Shown here piece by piece: positions 42,047 through 49,928 of a DNA stretch of 64,000 nucleotides (within the stretch, counting starts at the first letter, position 1; the number at the start of each line of letters is the position of its first letter). The translations under genes were made by a program, and so were the position numbers. Source of the stretch: Lachnospiraceae bacterium (GTDB lineage Bacteria; Bacillota; Clostridia; Lachnospirales; Lachnospiraceae); contig JAAUZV010000004.1 in NCBI GenBank assembly GCA_014804425.1, positions 1 to 64,000 of the forward strand, in the 5' to 3' direction. The notes under the pieces are model-generated. The model did not search any database. It had not been told where the DNA came from and saw only the letters and a program-made list of their open reading frames with translations.

Positions 42047-43840
42047 TTACAACTTTTTCAAATACTCTTCCACATTCAGATAAATCACATCTTCTGACGT
42101 TTCAACTCCTGCCTGAATAAGTGACGTTGTAGCACCACGATAAATCACATACTTACCGGTAATTGCACCATATCTGAATTCCGTGTCCTTGCATTTTTGT
42201 TCATCTAATAAATGTCTGCACTGCTGCGGAACAACTTCTTTATTATGCTTAATTTCAAAGATTTCGCAATTTCCTTCGTCCAGATTAAAAACCACCATGT
42301 CAAATTCTCCTATAGCAAACTGCAGCCGGAACACTTCACAATTCTTTTTAGAAATCTTCGTTTCCAAAAGAACAATATCCTCCATCATTCTACCTTTGAT
42401 TTCGTCTGTTATTCTTTCAGTTATTCTCTTGCGCTCTTCTAAAGATAAATCTCTGAACATGTCATCCTGCATCAGTGATTTAACAAGTGCCTCCGCCTGC
42501 GAATAACGAATGCCCGGCTGTGAAAATGCCGTTCTTGATTCTCTGCGGTTATGATCAGACATCCATCTATTTTCTATTTCCACTGTAAGGTCAAGCAAAT
42601 CCAAATATTCTTTTATCTCAAAACGATGTGCATCTTGAATCTCGACCAATTGCTCTCCCTTGTCTTTGATTTCCAGCAAAAATTTAAGAGTTTCATTTAC
42701 TTTCAGGATATCAATGCGATCGAGAATGTCTGTCGGTTTTTCTCTGTCTTTTCTTAAATTGCTTGCAGAAACTCTCAAATCATTAGACTTGAAATCTCTG
42801 GTTAATACCTCCATCGTGAATCGATGGTTCATATCCTCCACAATTCTATTAATTGCATTCGTCAATTCATTTTTTTCATACAGGTCTCTTAACGAGCGAA
42901 AATGTCCTTCATACTCATAATTTTTCAAAGAATGTTGAATATTTCTTGCAATGGCACTGTCAACATACTCATCCGTACTTTTTTTAGTTGCGAAAATCAT
43001 AGCATTGTCATTATACTGCCTCCCGCCAAGGCTCATAGTTCCACCATACCGGATGAAATTATCAATACCAATAATTCCTAATACTCTCTCAAACTCACGA
43101 TATGGAATGAATGTTGTATGAGACATCATGCATCTGTCATATAACTCCTCATCCTCTGTAAACATGAATCCCAGAGAATCTGTACCGGATAATACTATTT
43201 TCATTCCACTGGCTGCAAATACATCAGAAAATAATGCTGCGCCTTCAATAAAGTCATCTAACAGTGTAACCTCATCGATAAAAACATATCTATAACCTTT
43301 TTCCTCCAAAACCTTTAAGTCCTGATTTACATCATCTAACGTTTTGCTGTCCTGTATCTGTATAAACACAGTCTGCCGCTTCATTGATGCATCCATTTCT
43401 GATATCAGCTGACGAATTAATGTCGTTTTACCTGTTCTTCTAAGACCATACAAAATATACACTCTATCATGTATATCTCCGTAAACATAATCATGAAGCT
43501 GCTGATAACATTCTCGTTTAGCCCATTTTTCTACCGGTTTTACAAAACGCTCCAGTTCTTCCCCGATTCTTACTGCACATCGAAACTGTAAAGCCGGCTT
43601 TCCTTCATTTGCTTGCTGATTGTCTATCTCTTTTATTAAACTTTGAAGTTCTTTTCTGCGTTCGATTTGTCTGGAAAGTTGTTCTAACTCTTCGTCCTTA
43701 GTTCTTCTTGAACGCTGCTTTCCATCCTCTCTCCATTGATAATAAGCATATTCTTTTCCATTTATTTTTTTATAAGTAATACCACCTGACGGCAAAGTTT
43801 CAATCTCAGCTAAAATCTTGTTATATTCTTCGTTTGTCAT
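42047..43840 (-). CDS. AAA ATPase with DUF4143-type C-terminal region
   Basis: 597 residues from the ATG at 43840 (GGAAGGAGG in front; the frame opens eight codons earlier inside a palindrome). A coiled N-terminal part with basic EELEQLSRQIERRKELQSLI, then the AAA core: YILYGLRRTGKTTLIRQLIS (Walker A), YRYVFIDEVTLLDDFIEGAA (Walker B), IVLSGTDSLGFMF (sensor). The C-terminal third has QLEIK-type nuclease-fold residues (FDMVVFNLDEGNCEIFEIKH), as in the ATPase/DUF4143 family. The family is widespread and its function unknown. Expressed behind a 21-bp palindrome that may be its operator. Confidence 0.8.
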   Translation of the reverse strand: MTNEEYNKILAEIETLPSGGITYKKINGKEYAYYQWREDGKQRSRRTKDEELEQLSRQIERRKELQSLIKEIDNQQANEGKPALQFRCAVRIGEELERFVKPVEKWAKRECYQQLHDYVYGDIHDRVYILYGLRRTGKTTLIRQLISEMDASMKRQTVFIQIQDSKTLDDVNQDLKVLEEKGYRYVFIDEVTLLDDFIEGAALFSDVFAASGMKIVLSGTDSLGFMFTEDEELYDRCMMSHTTFIPYREFERVLGIIGIDNFIRYGGTMSLGGRQYNDNAMIFATKKSTDEYVDSAIARNIQHSLKNYEYEGHFRSLRDLYEKNELTNAINRIVEDMNHRFTMEVLTRDFKSNDLRVSASNLRKDREKPTDILDRIDILKVNETLKFLLEIKDKGEQLVEIQDAHRFEIKEYLDLLDLTVEIENRWMSDHNRRESRTAFSQPGIRYSQAEALVKSLMQDDMFRDLSLEERKRITERITDEIKGRMMEDIVLLETKISKKNCEVFRLQFAIGEFDMVVFNLDEGNCEIFEIKHNKEVVPQQCRHLLDEQKCKDTEFRYGAITGKYVIYRGATTSLIQAGVETSEDVIYLNVEEYLKKL

Positions 43841-43861
43841 ATGCGGGCCTCCTTCCAAAAC

Positions 43862-43909
43862 CATTTTAACCTTTTTAACTTTGTTTGTAAAGTTAAAAAG
43901 GTTAAAATG
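43862..43909. promoter_or_regulatory. Perfect 21-bp inverted repeat before the AAA ATPase gene
   Basis: CATTTTAACCTTTTTAACTTT (arm 43862-43882, key repeats AACC and TTTAAC) is the exact complement of 43889-43909 with a six-base loop. It lies between the BlaR1-like stop (43919) and the ATPase ATG (43840). It could be a terminator, an RNA stem hiding the ribosome binding site, or an operator. Confidence 0.55.
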
Positions 43910-43918
43910 CTTGAAAAC

Positions 43919-45583
43919 TCATTGCCCCAAAACGGCTCTCACATTATCCGTTGTTACATCATACCAGTTGACATTGCCCTTTTCTTCCTGACGACTCACA
44001 TCATCATTGAATTCTTCTTCGGAGTAAGGCGTCCCATTCGAGAAATACTGTACCTCGAGTTCATTATCAGAATCATACTGCGATTCGCAATAATACAACT
44101 TATTAATCGTATATTCATTTCCTGAGAAGCTCAGCTTTCCGATTCCCCAGTCTGCTGCTCCGCCCGAAAAACTAAACGTTCCATCTGTTTTCAGATCCAT
44201 AAACTCCCTATAGAATAAAGTATATCCATAAACCGATCCCTCTTGATATCGAAGGATTTCAAACCCAAAATCAGAAACCCCGTTTATCTGCAGCCAAAGT
44301 ATTACTTCATTTTCCCCGTCATTGTTTAAATCCATCATTGCAAATTTATTTGCTGTCACTGTAATACTATCATCATCTGTGACCACTTCTTTAATATTTG
44401 TGAGATTGATTTTCTCATTCTGCAAGTCAGTGCTGAAGAAATCTCCATTGTTCAAAAGCACCGCTTGATAGCTTTCTTCCAATGACAAAGGCAATTGCCC
44501 ATCATTTTCATCCCCATTCGCATGATACCCGTTATCTTCCACGTTTCCTTTTATGAGCGAACATCCCACCAATGTTCCCAAACTAACTGCTAAAATCGTG
44601 GAACAAATCAACACATCAACTCCGTTTTTCTTTCCTTTTTTTGTTAAAACATTTTTAAATCGTTTTTTCATGATCTGCTTTCCTCCGTAAAACTCTGTTG
44701 TCAGACCCGTCTTCTTTGCGGTTTTTTTATGCAGCGTAGATAACAATGTTTCTGTATATGCTTTTCGGGTATCATAATCCGTCCCCTTTGTAACCCACTC
44801 ATCGCAGGACAATTCCATATCGACAGCCGCTTGCTTCTGCATGATCCAGACCAAAGGATTAAACCAGTGAACCGCATTCGCCACGATGAAAAGCAGCTTA
44901 AACCAGAGATCTCTTCGTTTCAGATGAATCAGTTCATGTTTCAAAATAAAAAACAGTTCTTCCGAATTATATTGTTCTTTTGGTAGGACTAATATATGCT
45001 TAAAAAAGCCGATCATCATAGGGCTGGCGGCTTCCGGGTGTTCTATCACAGATACGGTGCAGCCTATATGTAATTCGCGTTTCAGCCTTATCATCGGGCA
45101 CAGAATATCTTTATCCTTCACAATCCTTCCCTTTTTAAGGATCTGATGTTTATAGTGAAAATAACTGATCAAATGCACCGAAATAAAAAGCAGACTTCCA
45201 AGCGCCCAGACAAAAACGATGATATCCAACACGGAAATATTGCCGCCCGTTTTTTCAGGCTGTATCACAATCGGAGCAGTCATCTGTGCCGGAATCTCAA
45301 TAACAACCCGCCCACGGCCCTGTCCTTCGACCGGCGCATCTGAAGACGGCTTTTCAGGTTCTTGCGATGTCAGCGGTTCTCTTTTTGGCTGCATATCTGC
45401 AATCGGCTGCCCGCCATCCCCGCCTAAGGGAATCATTAACCGCAATGCCAGTACGATCCAGATCCAATACTTCCACTTAGCGGCATACCGCTTATTTAGA
45501 ACCGGCGTGAGCAAGAGCAATAAAACAATAATGATGCTGATTACTACGGAAGTCTCCAAAAAAGAAAGAAATATATTTGTCAT
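43919..45583 (-). CDS. BlaR1-like M56 membrane metallopeptidase with unusual C-terminal domain
   Basis: 554 residues; ATG at 45583 overlaps the blaI stop. Spans at 10-30, 40-60 and 115-140, then the zinc protease with HELIHLKRRDLWFK and the YTETLLS helix, and a further span ending in a Cys (ILAVSLGTLVGC). The classical BlaR1 penicillin-binding sensor is absent. Instead about 190 residues contain FAMMDLNNDGENEVILWLQI, a calcium-binding-like Asp-rich repeat, and a short beta domain. So it is a BlaR1-family signal protease with a different sensor, probably responding to another envelope signal. Confidence 0.85.
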   Translation of the reverse strand: MTNIFLSFLETSVVISIIIVLLLLLTPVLNKRYAAKWKYWIWIVLALRLMIPLGGDGGQPIADMQPKREPLTSQEPEKPSSDAPVEGQGRGRVVIEIPAQMTAPIVIQPEKTGGNISVLDIIVFVWALGSLLFISVHLISYFHYKHQILKKGRIVKDKDILCPMIRLKRELHIGCTVSVIEHPEAASPMMIGFFKHILVLPKEQYNSEELFFILKHELIHLKRRDLWFKLLFIVANAVHWFNPLVWIMQKQAAVDMELSCDEWVTKGTDYDTRKAYTETLLSTLHKKTAKKTGLTTEFYGGKQIMKKRFKNVLTKKGKKNGVDVLICSTILAVSLGTLVGCSLIKGNVEDNGYHANGDENDGQLPLSLEESYQAVLLNNGDFFSTDLQNEKINLTNIKEVVTDDDSITVTANKFAMMDLNNDGENEVILWLQINGVSDFGFEILRYQEGSVYGYTLFYREFMDLKTDGTFSFSGGAADWGIGKLSFSGNEYTINKLYYCESQYDSDNELEVQYFSNGTPYSEEEFNDDVSRQEEKGNVNWYDVTTDNVRAVLGQ

Positions 45584-45978
45584 TCCTGCTCATCCTCCAG
45601 GTTATCCAGAAAATTTCTGAGTTCTTCAATATCAGAATCCTTGATTGCTTTGTCGCTATACAGCGTGGCTACCATATTCTGTATAGAATTGTTATACAGC
45701 CTTTCAAGAAAATGCCTGCTCACCCCGACCTTATATTCGTTTTCCGAAATAATAGAGGTATAAAGATTGCTTCCCATTGAGCGATCACAACTGACAAATC
45801 CTTTATCCGACAGCCGCGTCAATGAAGTCATCAAGGTGGAAAGCTGCCATTTTCTTCGCCCCTGCAATTCTTTTAATATATAATTTGAGGTGACCGGATT
45901 TTCACTGTCCCAGATTACCTGCATGATTTCCAACTCCGCCTCGCCCAACTTTTTTATTGCGTTACGCATATAATGCAC
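45580..45978 (-). CDS. BlaI/MecI/CopY family transcriptional repressor
   Basis: 132 residues; ATG at 45978 after GGGAGGTG. Winged helix at 1-75 (KKLGEAELEIMQVIWDSENP, SNYILKELQGRRKWQLSTLM, TSLTRLSDKGFV), C-terminal dimer helices (HFLERLYNNSIQNMVATLY). BlaI-type repressors are cleaved by their BlaR1 partner, encoded next. Two palindromes TTATAC...GTATAA cover its promoter. The gene ends by the ATGA overlap with the BlaR1-like gene. Confidence 0.92.
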   Translation of the reverse strand: MHYMRNAIKKLGEAELEIMQVIWDSENPVTSNYILKELQGRRKWQLSTLMTSLTRLSDKGFVSCDRSMGSNLYTSIISENEYKVGVSRHFLERLYNNSIQNMVATLYSDKAIKDSDIEELRNFLDNLEDEQE

Positions 45979-45987
45979 CTCCCGCTG

Positions 45988-46035
45988 TTATACAATTGTA
46001 TAATTTATTATACGTTTGTATAACGTGTCTGTCAA
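45988..46035 (-). promoter_or_regulatory. blaI promoter and two BlaI-type operators
   Basis: Operators TTATACAATTGTATAA (45988-46003) and TTATACGTTTGTATAA (46008-46023) are spaced 20 bases centre to centre. The promoter on the minus strand reads TTGACA (46035-46030), 17 bases, TATAAT (46012-46007), so the upstream operator covers the -10 and spacer and the other the transcript start. Confidence 0.8.
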
Positions 46036-46178
46036 GCAGTATCTTTTTGTATAAAATTATGGCACCTATAAGCATTGACTTTTATGCCTATAGGTGCCAT
46101 CGTAACCTCGCCGCGTTTTTCTTTCTCAATATATTCTTTAAATTCCTCTGTAGGTTCAAGACCATCAACTTTTATCAT
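46032..46178 (-). pseudogene. VbhA-like antitoxin relic
   Basis: A 48-codon minus-strand frame from an ATG at 46178 reads MIKVDGLEPTEEFKEYIEKE then KRGEVTMAPIGIKVNAY. The start resembles VbhA-type antitoxins (TxEFKxYVEKEKRGEIT). The conserved region breaks off where a long inverted repeat begins, and the last residues come from that repeat. No Fic-type toxin gene is adjacent. The stop is inside the -35 of the blaI promoter. Confidence 0.4.
46059..46100. repeat. Inverted repeat ATGGCACCTATA
   Basis: ATGGCACCTATA (46059-46070) and TATAGGTGCCAT (46089-46100) pair perfectly, with an inner GCA/TGC pair. There is no T-run. It interrupts the VbhA-like relic and may be the end of a small inserted element or a hairpin. 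Confidence 0.5.
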
Positions 46179-46220
46179 ATCAAACTATCCACTCAAATTC
46201 CATTACATTGCACAATGAAT
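46172..46220. repeat. Dispersed element, copy D (tail only)
   Basis: TTATCATATCAAACTATCC, then CTCAAATTCCATTACATTGC, closely matches 21081-21125. It lies at the start of the VbhA-like relic. The hairpin part present in copies A, B and C is missing. Confidence 0.45.
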
Positions 46221-46294
46221 CCATCATTTTGGGGGGTGTTATTTTGGGGCTCTTTCAAAAGCGGTATGGCAGGCAAAAATAATTTTAAATTTCA

Positions 46295-48877
46295 TTATGT
46301 GCCACTCAAAATCTTATCCGGTATCCACTTCTTAACGATTTTATATATCTCCCCCAGATCAATCGGTTTGGAAAGGAAATCACTCATACCAGCCCGGATA
46401 TATTCTTCCCTCTGCTCCTTTGCCGTATTTGCAGTCAGAGCGATCACGGGTACGTTCTTATAATAGGGTTCCTCCAGTTTTCGAAGCTCCGTCACCGCTT
46501 CCACTCCATCCATTACGGGCATCAGATGATCCATAAAGATCAGGTCATACTTTTTATCCTTTATCATCTCCAAAGCATGTTTTCCATCCGAAGCAGTTTC
46601 AATCTGCATCCTGAGCGGCTTTAACATCTCTTCTGCCACCATGCGGTTGATCTCGTTGTCATCCACGATCAACACCTTTGCATCCGGCGCTTCAAACTCT
46701 GTCGCCGGTTCCTCCGGCGTCTGTGAATCTTCTCCTAAGAATTCTTCCGGATATTCCGCCGCTTGATCTGTCCCCGCCCCATCCTTTCTATCATCCGTCC
46801 TATTTTCTCTATTCTCGATAAAATTGCAGAAGTTATAGCTGAATAGAGGTTTATTCATGGTAAACATATCTTTCGGCAGATCATTCTCAATCATCGGATT
46901 TACCATGCCGCAGACAACGGCTCCATATTCCGCAAGCCTCTGCTGCTCTTCACTCCCAAGCTCTCCGTACCGGTCCGTAAAATAAAAAACTGATGCGTCC
47001 GCCTTTTCAACTGCCATAATGTTTTCCGCAAAGTTAAGCTGATATTGCGCTGCCAGCTTCTTTAACAGTTCGTTTGCGACAGGATTCTTCATTCCACCGA
47101 TAACAACCGCCTGCTGCTCATCTGTAATCTGCGCCGCTCTCGTTCCATCCATGATCCGCTGGTGAATCGTAAAATAAAATTCGCTTCCCTTTCCATATTC
47201 GCTGTTCACACCAATCCTGCCATGCATCAACTCTACTAACTGCTTGGAGATGGACAGCCCTAATCCCGTTCCCTCTTTATGATGATTTTTCTTGGTATCT
47301 ACCTGCTGAAAGGTTCCAAACAGCTTGCCCAGATCTTCCTCCCTGATTCCCTGTCCGCTGTCCCTTACCGAGAGATACAGCTCTATATCCTCATCCTCGA
47401 TCTGTTTTACTTTCACCGTAAGGCAGACATATCCCTCCTCCGTAAACTTTGTCGCATTATTCATCAGATTAATGATGATCTGCCTGATCCGCAATGCATC
47501 TCCGTACAGCTTTGACGGAATATCCGCATCGATGTCAAAGAGCAGCTCTATCGGCTTATTTCCGATCCGGTTTAGAATGATCATCCCAAGATCACTGAGC
47601 ATGGACATAAAATCATATTCCTCATCCACAAGCTCCATTTTCCCGGACTCTATCTTGGACATATCCAAAAGATCATTAATAATCGTAAGAAGCGCATCGC
47701 CCGAATTTCGTATGTTCAACAGATAGTCTCTCTGCTGCTTTGACAATTCCCCACGCAGCATGATCTGCGTCATCCCCACGATGGCGTTCATGGGCGTACG
47801 GATTTCGTGAGACACATTGGACACAAATGCGGACTTCGCCTGATTCGCAGCATCCGCCCGTTCTTTTTCTTCCCTGACACGCTCCATCAGTTCATACTGC
47901 TCCGTGATATCCGCAAGGAACAGACTGTATCCGGATACCTCCCCTTTTTCCCTGATCTCCATGATCTTTTTGTTATAATATTTTCCCTGAATCTGTTGTA
48001 TTTTCTCATTGTCTGTAAAAAGCGCGCGCAGTTCATCGGATATGATTTCATTTTTACGTTTTCGGTTCAGCTCCGAAAAAACCTTTTTTGCATAGGCATT
48101 GGCTTCCAGATATCCATACATCCCGTCAACAATCACAAATGCATCTTCCATCTGTTCAAACACCCATTGCTGCCCAAGCTCTGTTACGCCGAAAAATTCA
48201 TCCCGCAGTACGCTGACAATAATGGATAGGATCGATAAAGACGTACAGACCGGTACAATATCAAAAGAAAAATTACACATCAGCATTAGGATCAAAGAGG
48301 CGCATATGACAAACTGTGCCCCTGCCAGCCTTGCCAGATTGTAGCGTTCCGACTTGACCTTTACCCTAAACAGCCTTACGGATGTGTAGATCATGCCGCA
48401 AAACAGAACCAGACATATAATACAATAATGTACCATATACAACGTATCCGGCACTGCCTGAATCAACACCAGCCCAAGTCTTTCATTCCACCGGAACTCC
48501 AACGATGTAAATACATTCTGCATATTGCCGATCCAGACGAAAAACAGGAAAACCATATCCTGAATGCCCCAAAAACCAAACAATATTTTTATCCATTTGT
48601 GCCCTTTTATCTTTAGGTACGACCAAAGGAACATGGCAAACATCAGATAAAAAACCACATTCCCGAAATATTCCATCTTCAGCGCGGCAAGCGCACCGTC
48701 ATAGGTCTCTGTCCGGAGCAGCAGCAAATAGCTTCCGTTAATGATCAGACAGCCGAGATTGGCCAGCAGTAAATAAATCGATGTCCTGCTCTGCACTCTT
48801 CTCAAAAGCGAAATGCATCCGATGAACGGAACAACGATTCCTATTAGTTGTACTATATGAATCAAAATATTGGCCAT
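46295..48877 (-). CDS. Hybrid sensor histidine kinase with receiver domain
   Basis: 860 residues; ATG at 48877 after CAGGAGGATG. Seven or eight N-terminal spans (histidine-kinase 7TM type), a PAS-like linker (GQQWVFEQMEDAFVIVDGMY), H-box SAFVSNVSHEIRTPMNAIVG, N-box LMNNATKF, G-boxes VRDSGQGIREEDLG and GTGLGLSISKQL, a degenerate receiver at 590-690 and a true receiver at 735-855 (VLIVDDNEINRMVAEEML, DLIFMDHLMPVMDGVEAV, VIALTAN). The output partner is not encoded nearby. Its first 14 codons and leader are duplicated exactly 1 kb upstream. Confidence 0.92.
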   Translation of the reverse strand: MANILIHIVQLIGIVVPFIGCISLLRRVQSRTSIYLLLANLGCLIINGSYLLLLRTETYDGALAALKMEYFGNVVFYLMFAMFLWSYLKIKGHKWIKILFGFWGIQDMVFLFFVWIGNMQNVFTSLEFRWNERLGLVLIQAVPDTLYMVHYCIICLVLFCGMIYTSVRLFRVKVKSERYNLARLAGAQFVICASLILMLMCNFSFDIVPVCTSLSILSIIVSVLRDEFFGVTELGQQWVFEQMEDAFVIVDGMYGYLEANAYAKKVFSELNRKRKNEIISDELRALFTDNEKIQQIQGKYYNKKIMEIREKGEVSGYSLFLADITEQYELMERVREEKERADAANQAKSAFVSNVSHEIRTPMNAIVGMTQIMLRGELSKQQRDYLLNIRNSGDALLTIINDLLDMSKIESGKMELVDEEYDFMSMLSDLGMIILNRIGNKPIELLFDIDADIPSKLYGDALRIRQIIINLMNNATKFTEEGYVCLTVKVKQIEDEDIELYLSVRDSGQGIREEDLGKLFGTFQQVDTKKNHHKEGTGLGLSISKQLVELMHGRIGVNSEYGKGSEFYFTIHQRIMDGTRAAQITDEQQAVVIGGMKNPVANELLKKLAAQYQLNFAENIMAVEKADASVFYFTDRYGELGSEEQQRLAEYGAVVCGMVNPMIENDLPKDMFTMNKPLFSYNFCNFIENRENRTDDRKDGAGTDQAAEYPEEFLGEDSQTPEEPATEFEAPDAKVLIVDDNEINRMVAEEMLKPLRMQIETASDGKHALEMIKDKKYDLIFMDHLMPVMDGVEAVTELRKLEEPYYKNVPVIALTANTAKEQREEYIRAGMSDFLSKPIDLGEIYKIVKKWIPDKILSGT

Positions 48878-48900
48878 TTTTCATCCTCCTGAAATCCGGT
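48836..48900. repeat. Direct repeat, copy 1 (start of kinase gene)
   Basis: From GATTCCTATTAGTTGTACTA through the kinase ATG to TCATCCTCCTGAAATCCGG. It matches 49836-49900 with about four differences. The two ATGs, 48877 and 49877, are exactly 1000 bases apart. Confidence 0.75.
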
Positions 48901-49028
48901 GATCACACCCTTTGACAGAAACCTCTTATTCTCACTAATATGATAACTTATAAAAATTACTAATTCAACTTTTAAAAATTTTCTGCGAGTTCTTTTTTTC
49001 ATGTCAATGCCTATGCGTTTTTAAATGG

Positions 49029-49060
49029 AATTGGGTAGACAATACCATGTCTACCCAATT
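49029..49060. repeat. Dispersed hairpin element, copy C (perfect stem)
   Basis: AATTGGGTAGACA (49029-49041), loop ATACCA, TGTCTACCCAATT (49048-49060): a perfect 13-pair stem followed by CACATCATAC. The best preserved of three copies in this window. It lies 44 bases after the SHOCT gene and may serve as its terminator. Confidence 0.6.
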
Positions 49061-49104
49061 CACATCATACTCCGGTATCTTTTTGTTCTCTTTAGATTCC
49101 CCTT

Positions 49105-49812
49105 TTATAATCCCAAAATTTGCTTCTTCTTTGCGTCAAACTCTTCCTGCGTGATAGCACCCGAATCCAGCAAATCCTTATAAATCTTCAATTTATCTGC
49201 ATCATCTTGGCTTAGCGCTGCTGCATGCGGATTCATCGCTGCATATGCATTCTGTTGAATTGCTTTCTGCGGAATACCCACTGTTTGTCTCAACCATAAA
49301 CCAATAAACAGGTATCCTACGCGTTCAACAATCGCAATAACCAATCCCAATGTGATTGGATATAAACTCCTCCTCCCTAAATTCAGGGTATATATTATTA
49401 ACACTATACTATATACGATATATACATAACATAAAACCTTGGTAATTCCTGTAGGCTTTTCCATTGGCGGAATCACATTCATCATAAGCACAACCAAAAG
49501 CACAATTAATAACACCAACTCCAACAGGAAACGATTGTTAAAATAATGTAACAGATAATATCCCCGCACAAATATTGCAGCGCCTGTTGGTATCAGAAAA
49601 CCTATATTCTTTTTTCCGATAAACAGAAGTACTGCGAATGCCAAATAAACAAAGCACAAAGCAACATCTACGACTACGGAACTGATTGAATAACGCCAAA
49701 ACCTAATAGCATATATATAAGTATAAAATTCCCATACCCGATATATGCCATATGCAGCAAAGCACATACCCGCTATCAATGAAAATACTCTACTCATTTT
49801 TGAATTATTCAT
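49105..49812 (-). CDS. Membrane protein with C-terminal SHOCT domain
   Basis: 235 residues; ATG at 49812 after AGAAGGAG. About six membrane spans (FSLIAGMCFAAYGIYRVWEF to IVERVGYLFIGLWLRQ), then a linker and the short SHOCT domain at the end (DKLKIYKDLLDSGAITQEEF, DAKKKQILGL). SHOCT is a C-terminal oligomerisation module of unknown role. The start overlaps the stop of a 22-codon upstream frame copied from the kinase gene. The whole gene lies between the two 1-kb-spaced direct repeats. Confidence 0.8.
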   Translation of the reverse strand: MNNSKMSRVFSLIAGMCFAAYGIYRVWEFYTYIYAIRFWRYSISSVVVDVALCFVYLAFAVLLFIGKKNIGFLIPTGAAIFVRGYYLLHYFNNRFLLELVLLIVLLVVLMMNVIPPMEKPTGITKVLCYVYIVYSIVLIIYTLNLGRRSLYPITLGLVIAIVERVGYLFIGLWLRQTVGIPQKAIQQNAYAAMNPHAAALSQDDADKLKIYKDLLDSGAITQEEFDAKKKQILGL

Positions 49813-49877
49813 TTGTATTCTCCTTCTACCTCAATGATTCCTATTCGTTGTACTATATGGATCAAAATATTGGCCAT
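49809..49877 (-). CDS. 22-codon leader frame derived from the kinase gene
   Basis: ATG at 49877 preceded by CAGGAGGATG; it reads MANILIHIVQRIGII (the first residues of the kinase), then EVEGEYK and a stop that overlaps the SHOCT gene start (ATGA). The frame thus begins as a duplicated kinase start and ends coupled to the next gene. It may drive translation of the SHOCT protein by coupling. Whether the peptide matters is unknown. Confidence 0.45.
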   Translation of the reverse strand: MANILIHIVQRIGIIEVEGEYK

Positions 49878-49900
49878 TTTTTCATCCTCCTGAAATGCGG
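49836..49900. repeat. Direct repeat, copy 2 (upstream of SHOCT gene)
   Basis: GATTCCTATTCGTTGTACTA through the second ATG to TCATCCTCCTGAAATGCGG; partner of 48836-48900. The pair encloses the SHOCT gene and the hairpin at 49029. Confidence 0.75.
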
Positions 49901-49928
49901 TGTTAGGGGCACATTTTAATTCGCATTC

